Below, in pieces: positions 8,736 through 16,308 of a stretch of 64,000 bases of DNA (positions are counted from its first letter, which is position 1; the number at the start of each line of letters is the position of its first letter). Below the pieces are notes generated by a model. The model did no database searches and was not told where the DNA came from. It saw only the letters and a list, made by a program, of their open reading frames with translations. This DNA is from Novosphingobium mathurense (GTDB lineage: Bacteria > Pseudomonadota > Alphaproteobacteria > Sphingomonadales > Sphingomonadaceae). A program made the translations under genes and the position numbers. Where the stretch lies: contig NZ_FVZE01000004.1 of NCBI RefSeq assembly GCF_900168325.1, forward strand, positions 124,001 to 188,000, given 5' to 3'.

Positions 8736-9824
8736 ATGTCAGACCGGAAATGTGAAATCGCGTGGTTCTCCGCTTTGTGCGACGACGATTACGAATTTCT
8801 CGGGGTTCCTGATCCCCATCTCCAGTCGAGCTGGGAGCATTGCCGCAATATCGTCATGCGCGCCGAGGAAGGCGGCTTCGACAATATCCTGCTTCCCTCT
8901 GGCTATCAGCTGGGTCTCGACACCACGGCCTTCGCCGCAGCGGTGGCAACGCAGGTGCGGCGCATGAAGCTGCTCTGGGCCACCCGCATCGGTGAGGACT
9001 GGCCACCCCAGCTTGCGCGCCGCATCGCGACGCTCGATCGCATCCTCGGCCCCAATGCTTCGGGCACCGGCGGTCGCCTCAACGTCAACATCATTTCCTC
9101 GGACATGCCTGGCGAGAAGCTGGAAAGCGCGCCGCGCTATGCCCGCGCGACCGAAGTGATGAAGATCGTGCGCACGCTCCTTAATGGCCAGCACCTCGAC
9201 CACGAGGGCGAGTTCTACAAGCTCAAGCTGGATCCGCCGCGCATCGGTACCCTCTCGGGCAAGTGCCCGGCGTTCTACTTCGGCGGCCTGAGCGAGGACG
9301 CGCGTGAATGCGCCGCCGAAGGCTGCGACGTCTACCTGATGTGGCCGGATACGATGGACAAGGTGCGCGAAACCATCGCCGACATGAAGGCGCGTGCCGC
9401 GCGGTTTGGCCGCAGTCTCAAGTTCGGATATCGTGTGCACGTCATCGTCCGCGAAACCGAAGATGAGGCCCGCCACTATGCCGATCGCCTGCTGTCCAAG
9501 CTGGATGACGAAGCGGGCAAGGCCATTCGCGAGAAGTCGCTCGATGCCAAGAACTACGGTGTCCAGCGTCAGGCGGAACTGCGCAGCGCTGCAGGCGGAG
9601 ACGGCTTCGTCGAAGACAACCTGTGGACCGGCATCGGCCGTGCCCGTTCGGGGTGCGGCGCAGCGATCGTCGGCACGCCCGATCAGGTCCTTGCCAAGCT
9701 TCGCGCCTATCAGGACGAAGGGATCGAGGCGTTCATCCTCTCCGGCTATCCCCATGCGCAGGAGGCGGACCTGTTCGCACGTCATGTCCTGCCGCATATC
9801 CAGCACGGCCCGCTCGAAGCCTGA
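8736..9824 (+). CDS. smoC: SsuD-family FMNH2-dependent sulfonate monooxygenase, probable SQ monooxygenase (SmoC-like)
   Basis: A 362-residue LLM-class flavin enzyme closely patterned on alkanesulfonate monooxygenase SsuD. Residues aligned with SsuD active-site Arg226, His228, Arg297, Tyr331 and His333 are present at a constant +7 offset: Arg233 and His235 (GYRVHVIVRE), Arg304 (GRARSG), Tyr338 and His340 (LSGYPH). SsuD His11 and Cys54 have no counterpart (FSALCDDD and LPSGYQLG), which suggests a different substrate. No ssuEABC genes are nearby; the neighbours are a sulfoquinovosidase and an aldo-keto reductase. The reaction would be SQ + FMNH2 + O2 to 6-oxo-glucose + sulfite. It needs a flavin reductase that is not in the window. 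The start has a strong AGAGGAG site seven bases upstream. Confidence 0.85.
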   Translation: MSDRKCEIAWFSALCDDDYEFLGVPDPHLQSSWEHCRNIVMRAEEGGFDNILLPSGYQLGLDTTAFAAAVATQVRRMKLLWATRIGEDWPPQLARRIATLDRILGPNASGTGGRLNVNIISSDMPGEKLESAPRYARATEVMKIVRTLLNGQHLDHEGEFYKLKLDPPRIGTLSGKCPAFYFGGLSEDARECAAEGCDVYLMWPDTMDKVRETIADMKARAARFGRSLKFGYRVHVIVRETEDEARHYADRLLSKLDDEAGKAIREKSLDAKNYGVQRQAELRSAAGGDGFVEDNLWTGIGRARSGCGAAIVGTPDQVLAKLRAYQDEGIEAFILSGYPHAQEADLFARHVLPHIQHGPLEA

Positions 9825-9842
9825 CAGAGGGAAGCCAACGAG

Positions 9843-11330
9843 GTGAGCGAAGAGCTCTTCGACATTGCCGTTATCGGCGGCGGAGTGAACGGCTGCGGTA
9901 TCGCGCGCGATGCCGCCGGCCGCGGCGCACGGGTCCTGCTGCTGGAAGCGCGCGACCTGGCAAGCGGGACGTCATCGGCATCGACAAAGCTCATCCACGG
10001 CGGTCTGCGCTATCTTGAGCATTACGAGTTCGGCCTTGTCCGGGAATCGCTCAGCGAGCGCGAGCGACTCTGGGCGATAGCGCCGCACATCATCTGGCCG
10101 CTGCGCTTCATCCTGCCGCACGTGAAGGGACTGCGGCCCCGCTGGCTGCTGCGCCTCGGACTGTTCGTCTATGACCATCTCGGCGGACGCAAGCGTCTGC
10201 CGGCAACGCGCTCGGTCGATTTGTCGAGGCATCCGGGCGGCAAGCCGCTCAAGGACGAATTCAACCACGCTTACGTTTATTCCGATTGCTGGGTGGACGA
10301 TGCCCGGCTGGTGGTCCTCAATGCGCGAGATGCGGCAGACCATGGCGCGGAGGTCCATACGCGCGCCCGGGTCGAGGTGCTGTGCCGTGAAGGGGAAGGC
10401 TGGCGCATCGAAGCAGACGGCAAGACTTTCCGGGCACGAGCGGTCGTCAATGCGGCCGGTCCCGCAGTTCTTGACCTCCTGGGCCAGGCCGGTGAACAGT
10501 CCGAACGGCGCATGCGGCTCGTGCGTGGGTCGCACATCGTCGTTCCGCGCAAGTTCGAGCACGAATTCGCTTATTTCTTCCAGCTTCCGGACGGGCGGAT
10601 ATTCTTCGCCATCCCCTACGAGCAGGACTTCACGCTGATCGGCACGACCGACCGTGACCATCACGGAAGTCTCGAGGACGTTCGGGCCAGCGAGGAGGAG
10701 ATCGCCTACTTGTGCGAGGGGGCGAGCCACTACTTCCGCGAACCGGTGACACCCGGCGATGTCGTGTGGACCTATTCGGGCGTGCGGCCGCTCATCGACG
10801 ACGGTTCGGGCAAGCCCGAAGCAGCGACACGCGGCTATACCCTGGAACTGACCGACAGGGCCGAGGGGGCGCCGCTGCTCTCGGTAATGGGCGGCAAGAT
10901 CACGACCTACCGGCATCTGGCGCAGGAAGCCGTCGACCTGCTGGGCGGGCGAATGCCGCAATTGGCGGACAGGCACTGGACCGACAAGGCGCCGCTACCC
11001 GGCGGGAACTTCTCTGCCGATGAATTGCCCGGAATGTTCGAAGACTACGCGGCCCGCTATCCGTTTCTCGAGCCTGCCTGGCTGCATCGTCTCCTGCGCA
11101 ATTACGGGACGCTGATCTCCGACATCTTCGGCAATGCGAGGGCGCTCGCCGACTGTGGCATGCACTTCGGACACGGGCTGACCGAATGCGAGATTCGATA
11201 CCTAGTACAGTTCGAATGGTGTCGCAGCGCGGATGACCTGCTCTGGCGCCGCACCAAGCTGGGCCTGCGTTTGACCTCGGAGCAGACCGAGAAATTACAG
11301 CAATATCTTGCGGAACTGACGCCTGCTTGA
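9843..11330 (+). CDS. glpD: Aerobic glycerol-3-phosphate dehydrogenase
   Basis: A 495-residue FAD enzyme with the N-terminal dinucleotide motif VIGGGVNGCGIARDAAGR, the GlpD signature ASGTSSASTKLIHGGLRYLE at about residues 41-60, and the C-terminal accessory domain. It oxidises sn-glycerol-3-phosphate to dihydroxyacetone phosphate at the inner membrane and feeds electrons to quinone. A GTG start lies 18 bases after the SmoC-like gene, following GAGGGA, so it appears to be read from the same transcript. Together with glpK downstream it would use the glycerol freed by the sulfoquinovosidase. No glpF is seen. Confidence 0.96.
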   Translation: MSEELFDIAVIGGGVNGCGIARDAAGRGARVLLLEARDLASGTSSASTKLIHGGLRYLEHYEFGLVRESLSERERLWAIAPHIIWPLRFILPHVKGLRPRWLLRLGLFVYDHLGGRKRLPATRSVDLSRHPGGKPLKDEFNHAYVYSDCWVDDARLVVLNARDAADHGAEVHTRARVEVLCREGEGWRIEADGKTFRARAVVNAAGPAVLDLLGQAGEQSERRMRLVRGSHIVVPRKFEHEFAYFFQLPDGRIFFAIPYEQDFTLIGTTDRDHHGSLEDVRASEEEIAYLCEGASHYFREPVTPGDVVWTYSGVRPLIDDGSGKPEAATRGYTLELTDRAEGAPLLSVMGGKITTYRHLAQEAVDLLGGRMPQLADRHWTDKAPLPGGNFSADELPGMFEDYAARYPFLEPAWLHRLLRNYGTLISDIFGNARALADCGMHFGHGLTECEIRYLVQFEWCRSADDLLWRRTKLGLRLTSEQTEKLQQYLAELTPA

Positions 11331-11402
11331 GTTTGGCTTGCGCTCGCCCATGCAGGCATTGGGACACGGGCTGCGACGGATTGAATTTAAGGGAGAGACA
11401 CG

Positions 11403-12881
11403 GTGCAGGAGCGCCCCATTCTGGTCCTCGATGAAGGAACGACCTCGACCAGAGCCATATTGTACTCTGCCGACGGCAAGATACTGGGCGTGTCCCAGTC
11501 TGAACTGACACAGCACTATCCCGCGCCCGGCTACGTCGAGCACGATGCGAACGAGATCTGGGAGAAGACACTCGCGTGCGCCCAGGAAATGGTCGCGCGG
11601 GCAGGTGGCGCGGACCGGATTGCTGCCATCGGCATCACCAACCAGCGTGAAACTGTCGTTGCCTGGGATCGCCAGAGCGGCAATCCGGTCACGCGAGCGA
11701 TCGTTTGGCAGGACCGTCGCACCGCGGACCGCTGCCAGGAACTGCGCGAGGCTGGCCACGAGAAGATGATCGGCGCGCGGACCGGGCTCATGCTCGATCC
11801 GTATTTTTCCGCGACCAAGATGAGCTGGATCCTCGAACACGTGCCAGCGGCTCGCGAGCTCGGGGACAGGCTGGCGTTCGGGACCGTCGAGAGCTGGTTG
11901 GTGTGGAAGCTTACCCAGGGCCTGCATATCACCGATGCCAGCAATGCCAGCCGGACCATGCTCATGCCATTGGAAGGCGTGGGCTGGGATGACGAACTGC
12001 TGGCGCTTCATGGTATATCGCGCGCCAGCTTGCCCGAAATCGTCGACAATGCCGGAGAATTCGAGAGGACGAGCCCCGAGCTGTTCGGGGGATCGATTGC
12101 CATCTGCGGGCTCGCCGGAGACCAGCAGGCGGCGACGATCGGGCAGAACTGCCTCTCCCCCGGCGATGTGAAGGCCACGCTGGGAACAGGCGCCTTCGTC
12201 CTTGCCAATACCGGCACGACGCCAAGGCTCTCGAGCCACAGACTGGTGAGCACTGTGCTCGCCCAGATCGGCGGGCAGCGCAGCTTTGCACTGGAAGGGT
12301 CGGTCTTCGTTGCAGGCAGTCTGGTCAAGTGGCTGCGCGATGAGCTGTGCATGGTCGGAACTGCCTGCGAAACGGAAAGTCTCGCCCGCTCGATCGCGGA
12401 CAGCGGGGGCGTGTGCATTCTGCCCGCCCTGTCGGGTCTTGGCGCCCCGCACTGGCGCGCCGAAGCGCGCGGGGTCATTGCGGGACTGACTCATGGTACG
12501 GGGCGGGCGCATATCGTGCGTGCTGCGCTGGAGGCCATGGCGCACCAGATGCATGACCTGAAAGTGGCTTTCGATGGTGATGGTGCCGCATGGCTGAACC
12601 TGCGTCTCGACGGGGGCATGAGCGCTAACGACTGGATCGCGCAGGATCTTGCCGACATCCTTGATCTTCAGGTGGAAAGGCCGCTCGATGTGGAAACGAC
12701 CGCGTTGGGAGCGGCCATGTTGGCGAGCGTGGGCTGCGGTATCTACGGCGGGCTGGAAGAGGCCGCGAGGATGCGTCCCGAAGTGACGGTCTTCAGGCCG
12801 GCCATGAACTCCGAGATGCGTCGTACGCGCCTTGGCCTGTGGCACGACGTGCTTTCCTCCGAACTGGGCAAGGGCGTGTGA
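11403..12881 (+). CDS. glpK: Glycerol kinase
   Basis: A 492-residue FGGY-family kinase of normal length. It shows the ATP-site start LDEGTTSTRAILYSADGK, the substrate region TNQRETVVAWDR and WQDRRT, and the C-terminal LDGGMSANDWIAQDLADIL signature. It phosphorylates glycerol to glycerol-3-phosphate, the substrate of the GlpD encoded 72 bases upstream. The GTG start is preceded by AAGGGAGAGA. Its place at the end of the sulfoquinovose run suggests that the glycerol moiety of sulfoquinovosyl-glycerol is used along with the sulfosugar, but general glycerol growth is an alternative role. Confidence 0.96.
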   Translation: MQERPILVLDEGTTSTRAILYSADGKILGVSQSELTQHYPAPGYVEHDANEIWEKTLACAQEMVARAGGADRIAAIGITNQRETVVAWDRQSGNPVTRAIVWQDRRTADRCQELREAGHEKMIGARTGLMLDPYFSATKMSWILEHVPAARELGDRLAFGTVESWLVWKLTQGLHITDASNASRTMLMPLEGVGWDDELLALHGISRASLPEIVDNAGEFERTSPELFGGSIAICGLAGDQQAATIGQNCLSPGDVKATLGTGAFVLANTGTTPRLSSHRLVSTVLAQIGGQRSFALEGSVFVAGSLVKWLRDELCMVGTACETESLARSIADSGGVCILPALSGLGAPHWRAEARGVIAGLTHGTGRAHIVRAALEAMAHQMHDLKVAFDGDGAAWLNLRLDGGMSANDWIAQDLADILDLQVERPLDVETTALGAAMLASVGCGIYGGLEEAARMRPEVTVFRPAMNSEMRRTRLGLWHDVLSSELGKGV

Positions 12882-12980
12882 TCGGTCGGGGCGCACTCCG
12901 GCGGTAGAATTGACATCGCCGCGGCAAGGGTCGAGTTTCTTCCCAGCGACAAAAGTCGCCGGAAATGCGGGAGAGAAGAC

Positions 12981-13655
12981 ATGACCCTGCAGGCCGAAGA
13001 AGCGCCTGACCTGGGTGCTGCAAAGATCGGCGCGATCGCGCACCTCTATCGCGGAGAGGTGTACCGGTCGGCAGTCTGGCGAACCCGGCTGGATACCACC
13101 ACGAATTGGTCGGTGGTGACCTTGGGGATTGCACTTTCCATCACTTTCGCCTCGCCCGACGCTTCGCCTCTGCCGCTATTGTTGGCAGGCATCCTGATCC
13201 TGTTCTTCTTGCTGCTCGAAGCGCGCCGTTATCGTTACTTCAATGTCTGGCGGGCCCGTTGCCGCTGGATGGAGACGCACTTCTTCGCCAGTTTTCTCAA
13301 CGGCGATGATGCGCGGCACGAGGGGGACTGGCAGCAGACGCTTGCCCGTGACTACCTGCGCCCGCGCTATCATATCCCGCTGCAGGTCGCGATCGGCAGG
13401 CGGATAAGGCGCAACTACTTCTGGATCCTGCTCATCCAGACGACGGCCTTTGTCAGCAAGATCGTCGTCCATCCGACTCCGATCGAGCATGTGTCCCAAC
13501 TCGCGCAGCGGTCAGCCATCGGACCCGTTCCTGGTGAACTGGTGCTGGGGCTGGGCGCGCTCTACTGTCTCGCCTGGGGTTGCATTGCGGTCTGGAGCTG
13601 GCGCGACGACAAGCGGCGCGCGGCGCACCGCGAAGACCACGTCGGGATGGGGTGA
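12981..13655 (+). CDS. DUF2270-type integral membrane protein of unknown function
   Basis: A 224-residue protein with two close hydrophobic segments near residues 42-80 separated by a short loop, a soluble middle with RRYRYFNVWRARCRWME and YHIPLQVAIGRRIRRNYFW, then two more membrane segments (about 135-155 and 180-200). This layout and the RYR/RARCRWMET pattern match DUF2270 proteins. The role is unknown. A GGGAGA site precedes the ATG. It lies 99 bases after glpK and is convergent with the CDP-alcohol phosphatidyltransferase, so a functional link to glycerol metabolism cannot be claimed. Confidence 0.8.
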   Translation: MTLQAEEAPDLGAAKIGAIAHLYRGEVYRSAVWRTRLDTTTNWSVVTLGIALSITFASPDASPLPLLLAGILILFFLLLEARRYRYFNVWRARCRWMETHFFASFLNGDDARHEGDWQQTLARDYLRPRYHIPLQVAIGRRIRRNYFWILLIQTTAFVSKIVVHPTPIEHVSQLAQRSAIGPVPGELVLGLGALYCLAWGCIAVWSWRDDKRRAAHREDHVGMG

Positions 13656-13665
13656 GCCGGATCGT

Positions 13666-14343
13666 CTAGCGGGCTTCTACCGCAAGGCGACGGCCTGTTA
13701 CCAGCGTCTGGATGATGAAAAGGATCATCAGGATCGTTCCGACGGCGCCAACAAAGACATCGAAGCCCGATGTGGTGCCGAACACGCCCTTGCCGCTGCC
13801 CAGCACCATCATCATGAGCGTGAGGCCGATCAGCATGAAGCGCAGTTCGGTCGGCCCGGCAGAGAGGTAGGACAGCTTGAACTCGCCAATCACCCGCGCT
13901 GCCAGATAGGCGTGGATCGAGAGCAGGAGATAACCCACCAGCGCCACGGTCGCGATGTCCATGGCGATGTAGGGACTGGCCCCAAGACCCCAGACGATCA
14001 GCACGGTGGTCAGCCCGTCACAGCTGTGATCGATGAAATAGCCGTATGCCGGTCTTTCGATCTTGCGGAAGCGGGCAAGGCTGCCGTCCATCGAATCCCC
14101 GAACCATTGCACCACGTAGCCGGCAATCGAAAGCCACAGCCACTGCCATGCCCAGTTGCTGGCGGCGTAGCCGGCGAAGGTCATGACTGCGCCGACAATG
14201 CCCAGCGCTGTTAGAATATCGGGCGTGATCCAACTCGGCATGCGCGCGCAAAGCCATTGCAGGATGCGCCGCTCCGAGCGCGCCAGCAGGTTTTGCTGGA
14301 TGCGCACCATCGGGCCGGCATGGGTCTCGGGATTTGAACTCAT
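13666..14343 (-). CDS. CDP-alcohol phosphatidyltransferase family protein
   Basis: A 225-residue integral membrane enzyme with the complete family motif DG-x2-AR-x8-G-x3-D-x3-D, seen as DGSLAR then GYFIDHSCDG around residues 84-107, preceded by the usual DSM. About six hydrophobic segments follow the motif. Such enzymes displace CMP from a CDP-alcohol (CDP-diacylglycerol or similar) by an alcohol substrate to make phospholipids or phosphodiester-linked head groups. The exact substrate cannot be told from sequence. It stands alone on the minus strand. Confidence 0.85.
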   Translation of the reverse strand: MSSNPETHAGPMVRIQQNLLARSERRILQWLCARMPSWITPDILTALGIVGAVMTFAGYAASNWAWQWLWLSIAGYVVQWFGDSMDGSLARFRKIERPAYGYFIDHSCDGLTTVLIVWGLGASPYIAMDIATVALVGYLLLSIHAYLAARVIGEFKLSYLSAGPTELRFMLIGLTLMMMVLGSGKGVFGTTSGFDVFVGAVGTILMILFIIQTLVTGRRLAVEAR

Positions 14344-14735
14344 TCAGGTAACTTTCTGGGAGGCTCGCGGCCTCATTCTACGTCGTTTGCGCTGCAGCCT
14401 AGCGGTTTCTCTCCACTGCGCAATGCAGGCGCTGGCATCTGGACAGGAAATTCGGGCTTCTCAACCGGCTCAGAAGGACTGGCTGGCGAGGCGGCGGACA
14501 AGCTTGCTGACCATCAGTTGGCCGTGGGCCGAGCCCATGGCGACCGAAAGCAGTGTGCCCGGGAACGCGGCATCGTGCGCACCCAGGAAATGTGAGGCAG
14601 GTCTTGCGCCTCCCAGAAGGTGGAAGGCCAGGCCATAGACTTCGCTGCGACGTTTCCATTGCACCGAAGATCTGGGCGGGTTGGTCCATTGCCTGCCGCA
14701 GCGCGATGGAGGGTCGCGGACAACGCGGTTGGAGG
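14344..14735. other. Stretch with no confident gene
   Basis: About 390 bases between the phosphatidyltransferase and a small minus-strand gene. On the minus strand a frame from a GTG at 14664 to 14470 encodes about 64 residues (VQWKRRSEVYGLAF then HFLGAHDAAFPGTLLS, ending LVRRLASQSF) with protein-like composition, but it has no ribosome site and I do not recognise it. It may be a small gene or a remnant. Confidence 0.4.
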
Positions 14736-14924
14736 TCACAGCTGCGCCTGACCGTCGGGCCAGTAAGGATACTGCGTGGTCCCCATTTCTTGCCGCAGTT
14801 TGCTGATGCGCCTTTCGTAGTGAGAGACGAGGTCGAAACGCGATCCGCAATGCTGGGGCGCTTCGTCATCCACTTTGCGCATGAGTGCAATTTGGTGATG
14901 ATACAGAAGCTGATTGAGGTCCAA
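14736..14924 (-). CDS. Small conserved-type protein of unknown function
   Basis: A 62-residue soluble protein starting MDLNQLLYHHQIALM, with a basic C-terminal half (HYERRISKLRQEMG) and ending YWPDGQAQL. The start is a TTG at 14924, seven bases after a perfect AAGGAG site, which is the main support for the gene being real. It resembles short alphaproteobacterial proteins of unknown function with the same opening, from memory only. No domain or catalytic residue is visible. Confidence 0.6.
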   Translation of the reverse strand: MDLNQLLYHHQIALMRKVDDEAPQHCGSRFDLVSHYERRISKLRQEMGTTQYPYWPDGQAQL

Positions 14925-14959
14925 GACTGCTCTCCTTCATGCGGGAGCGCGAAGGTCTC

Positions 14960-15184
14960 TCAGTCACCGATTTGCATAACGGGGCCGGCGATAAATCTAC
15001 TGTAATCTAAAAGCGCTGCGATGGCTAGTGGAGCATAAAATTTCGTTGCCTTGAAATTTGAGAAAGAAAGCTCTATATGGCTTTCGCTACGTCGCTCCAT
15101 GGCGAGATAATTTCCAGCTTCGGCTGCAATCTCGATTTCCTTTACAGCTTCCTGGCAATCATTTCCCGGATTGCATTCAAGCAT
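14960..15184 (-). CDS. Possible small protein, unknown
   Basis: A 74-residue frame with the acidic N-terminal stretch [24 protein letters not shown] and a hydrophobic patch [10 protein letters not shown]. Local GC is lower than in neighbouring genes. There is no good ribosome site before the ATG, so the call is tentative; it may be upstream leader DNA of the IF-1 gene, which starts on the other strand at 15220. Confidence 0.35.
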   Translation of the reverse strand: MLECNPGNDCQEAVKEIEIAAEAGNYLAMERRSESHIELSFSNFKATKFYAPLAIAALLDYSRFIAGPVMQIGD

Positions 15185-15219
15185 CGGGGCTGGGCAACGC
15201 TTTTTCAGGATTTATTGAA

Positions 15220-15486
15220 GTGGCTAAAGAAGAATTACTGACAATGGAAGGTTCGGTCGAGGAAGTACTTCCCGATGGACGTTTCGCCGTACTTCTGGAC
15301 AATGAGCATCGGATCATCGCCTACACGGCGGGCAAGATGCGCAAGTTCAGGATCCGCACGGTGGCCGGAGACCGCGTTCACGTTGAAATGACGCCTTACG
15401 ATCTCAGCAAGGGACGTATCGTCTTCCGTGAGCGTTCTCCCGGACAACCGGGGCCGGGCAAGGGACGTGGCAATTTCAAGAGGTAA
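15220..15486 (+). CDS. infA: Translation initiation factor IF-1, probable paralogue
   Basis: An 88-residue S1-fold protein that begins at a GTG ([20 protein letters not shown]) nine bases after an AGGA. The core matches IF-1: [20 protein letters not shown] and [20 protein letters not shown]-1 binds the 30S A-site and assists start-site selection. Compared with the canonical 72-residue protein it has a C-terminal extension rich in Gly, Pro, Arg and Lys (about residues 73-88) and less common core residues ([11 protein letters not shown]). Together with the nearby cold-shock protein this suggests an extra, condition-specific IF-1 rather than the housekeeping copy. Confidence 0.9.
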   Translation: MAKEELLTMEGSVEEVLPDGRFAVLLDNEHRIIAYTAGKMRKFRIRTVAGDRVHVEMTPYDLSKGRIVFRERSPGQPGPGKGRGNFKR

Positions 15487-15533
15487 CCAGATAACAATAA
15501 GGGATGCGGCTGCGGCCGCTGTCAGAGGAATTG

Positions 15534-15686
15534 ATGATCAATACCATTTCGGACGCATTTGGGCGTCCCCACAAGAAGAACGGCAGCGAAAAGCTGCCCT
15601 TTTCCATCAAGCATACGCTTGAGAAGACGCGCAGCTCACTTTCCGTGCAGGAGCTGAAGCTCCTCGTCGCGGCCATGGTGGACTGA
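15534..15686 (+). CDS. Small protein of unknown function downstream of IF-1
   Basis: A 50-residue protein, MINTISDAFGRPHKKNG at the start and LSVQELKLLVAAMVD at the end, with a GAGGAA site directly upstream of the ATG. The C-terminal helix looks amphipathic. It lies 47 bases after infA on the same strand and is followed by a hairpin, so the two may form one unit. I do not recognise a family. Confidence 0.5.
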   Translation: MINTISDAFGRPHKKNGSEKLPFSIKHTLEKTRSSLSVQELKLLVAAMVD

Positions 15687-15695
15687 CACGCGTTA

Positions 15696-15725
15696 CAGGT
15701 CGGGCGCTGCCCGGCCTGGGATTTC
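15696..15725 (+). terminator. Probable terminator after the IF-1 / small-protein unit
   Basis: A 10-bp stem with one G-T wobble (15696-15705 with 15709-15718) and a 3-base loop, followed by GGATTTCC. The T-tract is weak. Confidence 0.45.
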
Positions 15726-15747
15726 CATGAAATTCAATTAGCTGCAT

Positions 15748-15778
15748 CGCAGGAGAGGCAAAGCGCCTGTCTCCTGCG
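15748..15778. terminator. Hairpin between convergent small genes
   Basis: An 8-bp outer stem (CGCAGGAG with CTCCTGCG) plus a 4-bp inner stem with a 2-base bulge. It lies just past the stop of the minus-strand 80-residue gene and after the plus-strand small gene. No clear T-run on either side, so it may stabilise a 3' end rather than terminate on its own. Confidence 0.4.
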
Positions 15779-15781
15779 TTG

Positions 15782-16024
15782 TCAGTTTTCGGCGATCCGG
15801 GCTTCCTGCGAATCCTCTTCGGATTGCGCGGTTTCCCTGGCTTCAAGTTGGGCACGTTCCCTGGCGGACCGTGTGGCCTCAAGCTTGCGGATCCTGTCGG
15901 ACATCGCCTGCCAGGCGGCAGCCGAGCGCAACTCGCGTTCGCGAACGTTGTCGAGGCTGGATTGGTCGGCGGCGATTGTCGCAGCGCGGACTCTTTCGTC
16001 GCAGAAGGTGCGGGTCAGGCTCAT
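15782..16024 (-). CDS. Small charged helical protein of unknown function
   Basis: An 80-residue protein (MSLTRTFCDERVRAATIAAD at the start) dominated by Ala, Arg and Glu and predicted to be almost wholly helical or coiled-coil (VRERELRSAAAWQAM, RIRKLEATRSARERAQLEA). A GGAGAG site stands eight bases before the ATG. Short proteins of this style, with an ADQ...LDNVR opening, are familiar to me from sphingomonads but without known function. It lies downstream of and in the same direction as cspA. Confidence 0.65.
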   Translation of the reverse strand: MSLTRTFCDERVRAATIAADQSSLDNVRERELRSAAAWQAMSDRIRKLEATRSARERAQLEARETAQSEEDSQEARIAEN

Positions 16025-16064
16025 ATGAGGGTCTCTCCGCCAGATTTTACAAAGTATGAGAATG

Positions 16065-16090
16065 GCAGGGCTGTCCGGGGACAGCCCTGC
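16065..16090 (-). terminator. Hairpin terminator of the cold-shock gene
   Basis: A 12-bp perfect inverted repeat (16065-16076 with 16079-16090, GCAGGGCTGTCC) 12 bases past the stop of the minus-strand cold-shock gene. The following minus-strand sequence is T-rich but interrupted. Confidence 0.6.
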
Positions 16091-16101
16091 ACTTCGCGCG
16101 A

Positions 16102-16308
16102 TCAGGCCTCGCGAAGGTTCGTTGCCGAAGCCTTGCCGTTGCGGCCGACTTCAACTTCGTAGGAAATGCGCTGGTTCTTTTCGAGCGTGTGCATACCTGC
16201 TGCTTGAACCGCAGACACGTGGACGAAGCTGTCATCGCCGCCATTGTCGGGGGAAATGAAGCCGAAGCCCTTGTCAGTGTTGAAGAATTTTACGGTCCCG
16301 ATGGGCAT
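16102..16308 (-). CDS. cspA: Cold-shock protein, CspA family
   Basis: A 68-residue single cold-shock domain. RNP1 is KGFGFISPD and RNP2 is DSFVHVSAV; the protein opens MPIGTVKFFN and is a normal length for the family. It binds single-stranded RNA and DNA and melts mRNA secondary structure. An AAGGAA site is six bases before the ATG. The upstream 385 bases are AT-rich and gene-free, compatible with the long 5' leader typical of cold-shock mRNAs. The IF-1 paralogue is 620 bases away on the other strand. Confidence 0.95.
   Translation of the reverse strand: MPIGTVKFFNTDKGFGFISPDNGGDDSFVHVSAVQAAGMHTLEKNQRISYEVEVGRNGKASATNLREA

Noticed and set aside
8736..9824. Annotation as alkanesulfonate monooxygenase SsuD of the sulfur-starvation system
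   Set aside because: No ssuE or ssuABC genes are near, the operon partners are sugar enzymes, and two SsuD substrate-site residues are absent.
12910..12938. TTGACA box upstream of the DUF2270 gene as a promoter
   Set aside because: No acceptable -10 element at 16-18 base spacing.
11295..13043. Open frame of about 582 codons antisense to glycerol kinase
   Set aside because: Glycerol kinase is unambiguous on the plus strand; the reverse frame is a composition artefact.
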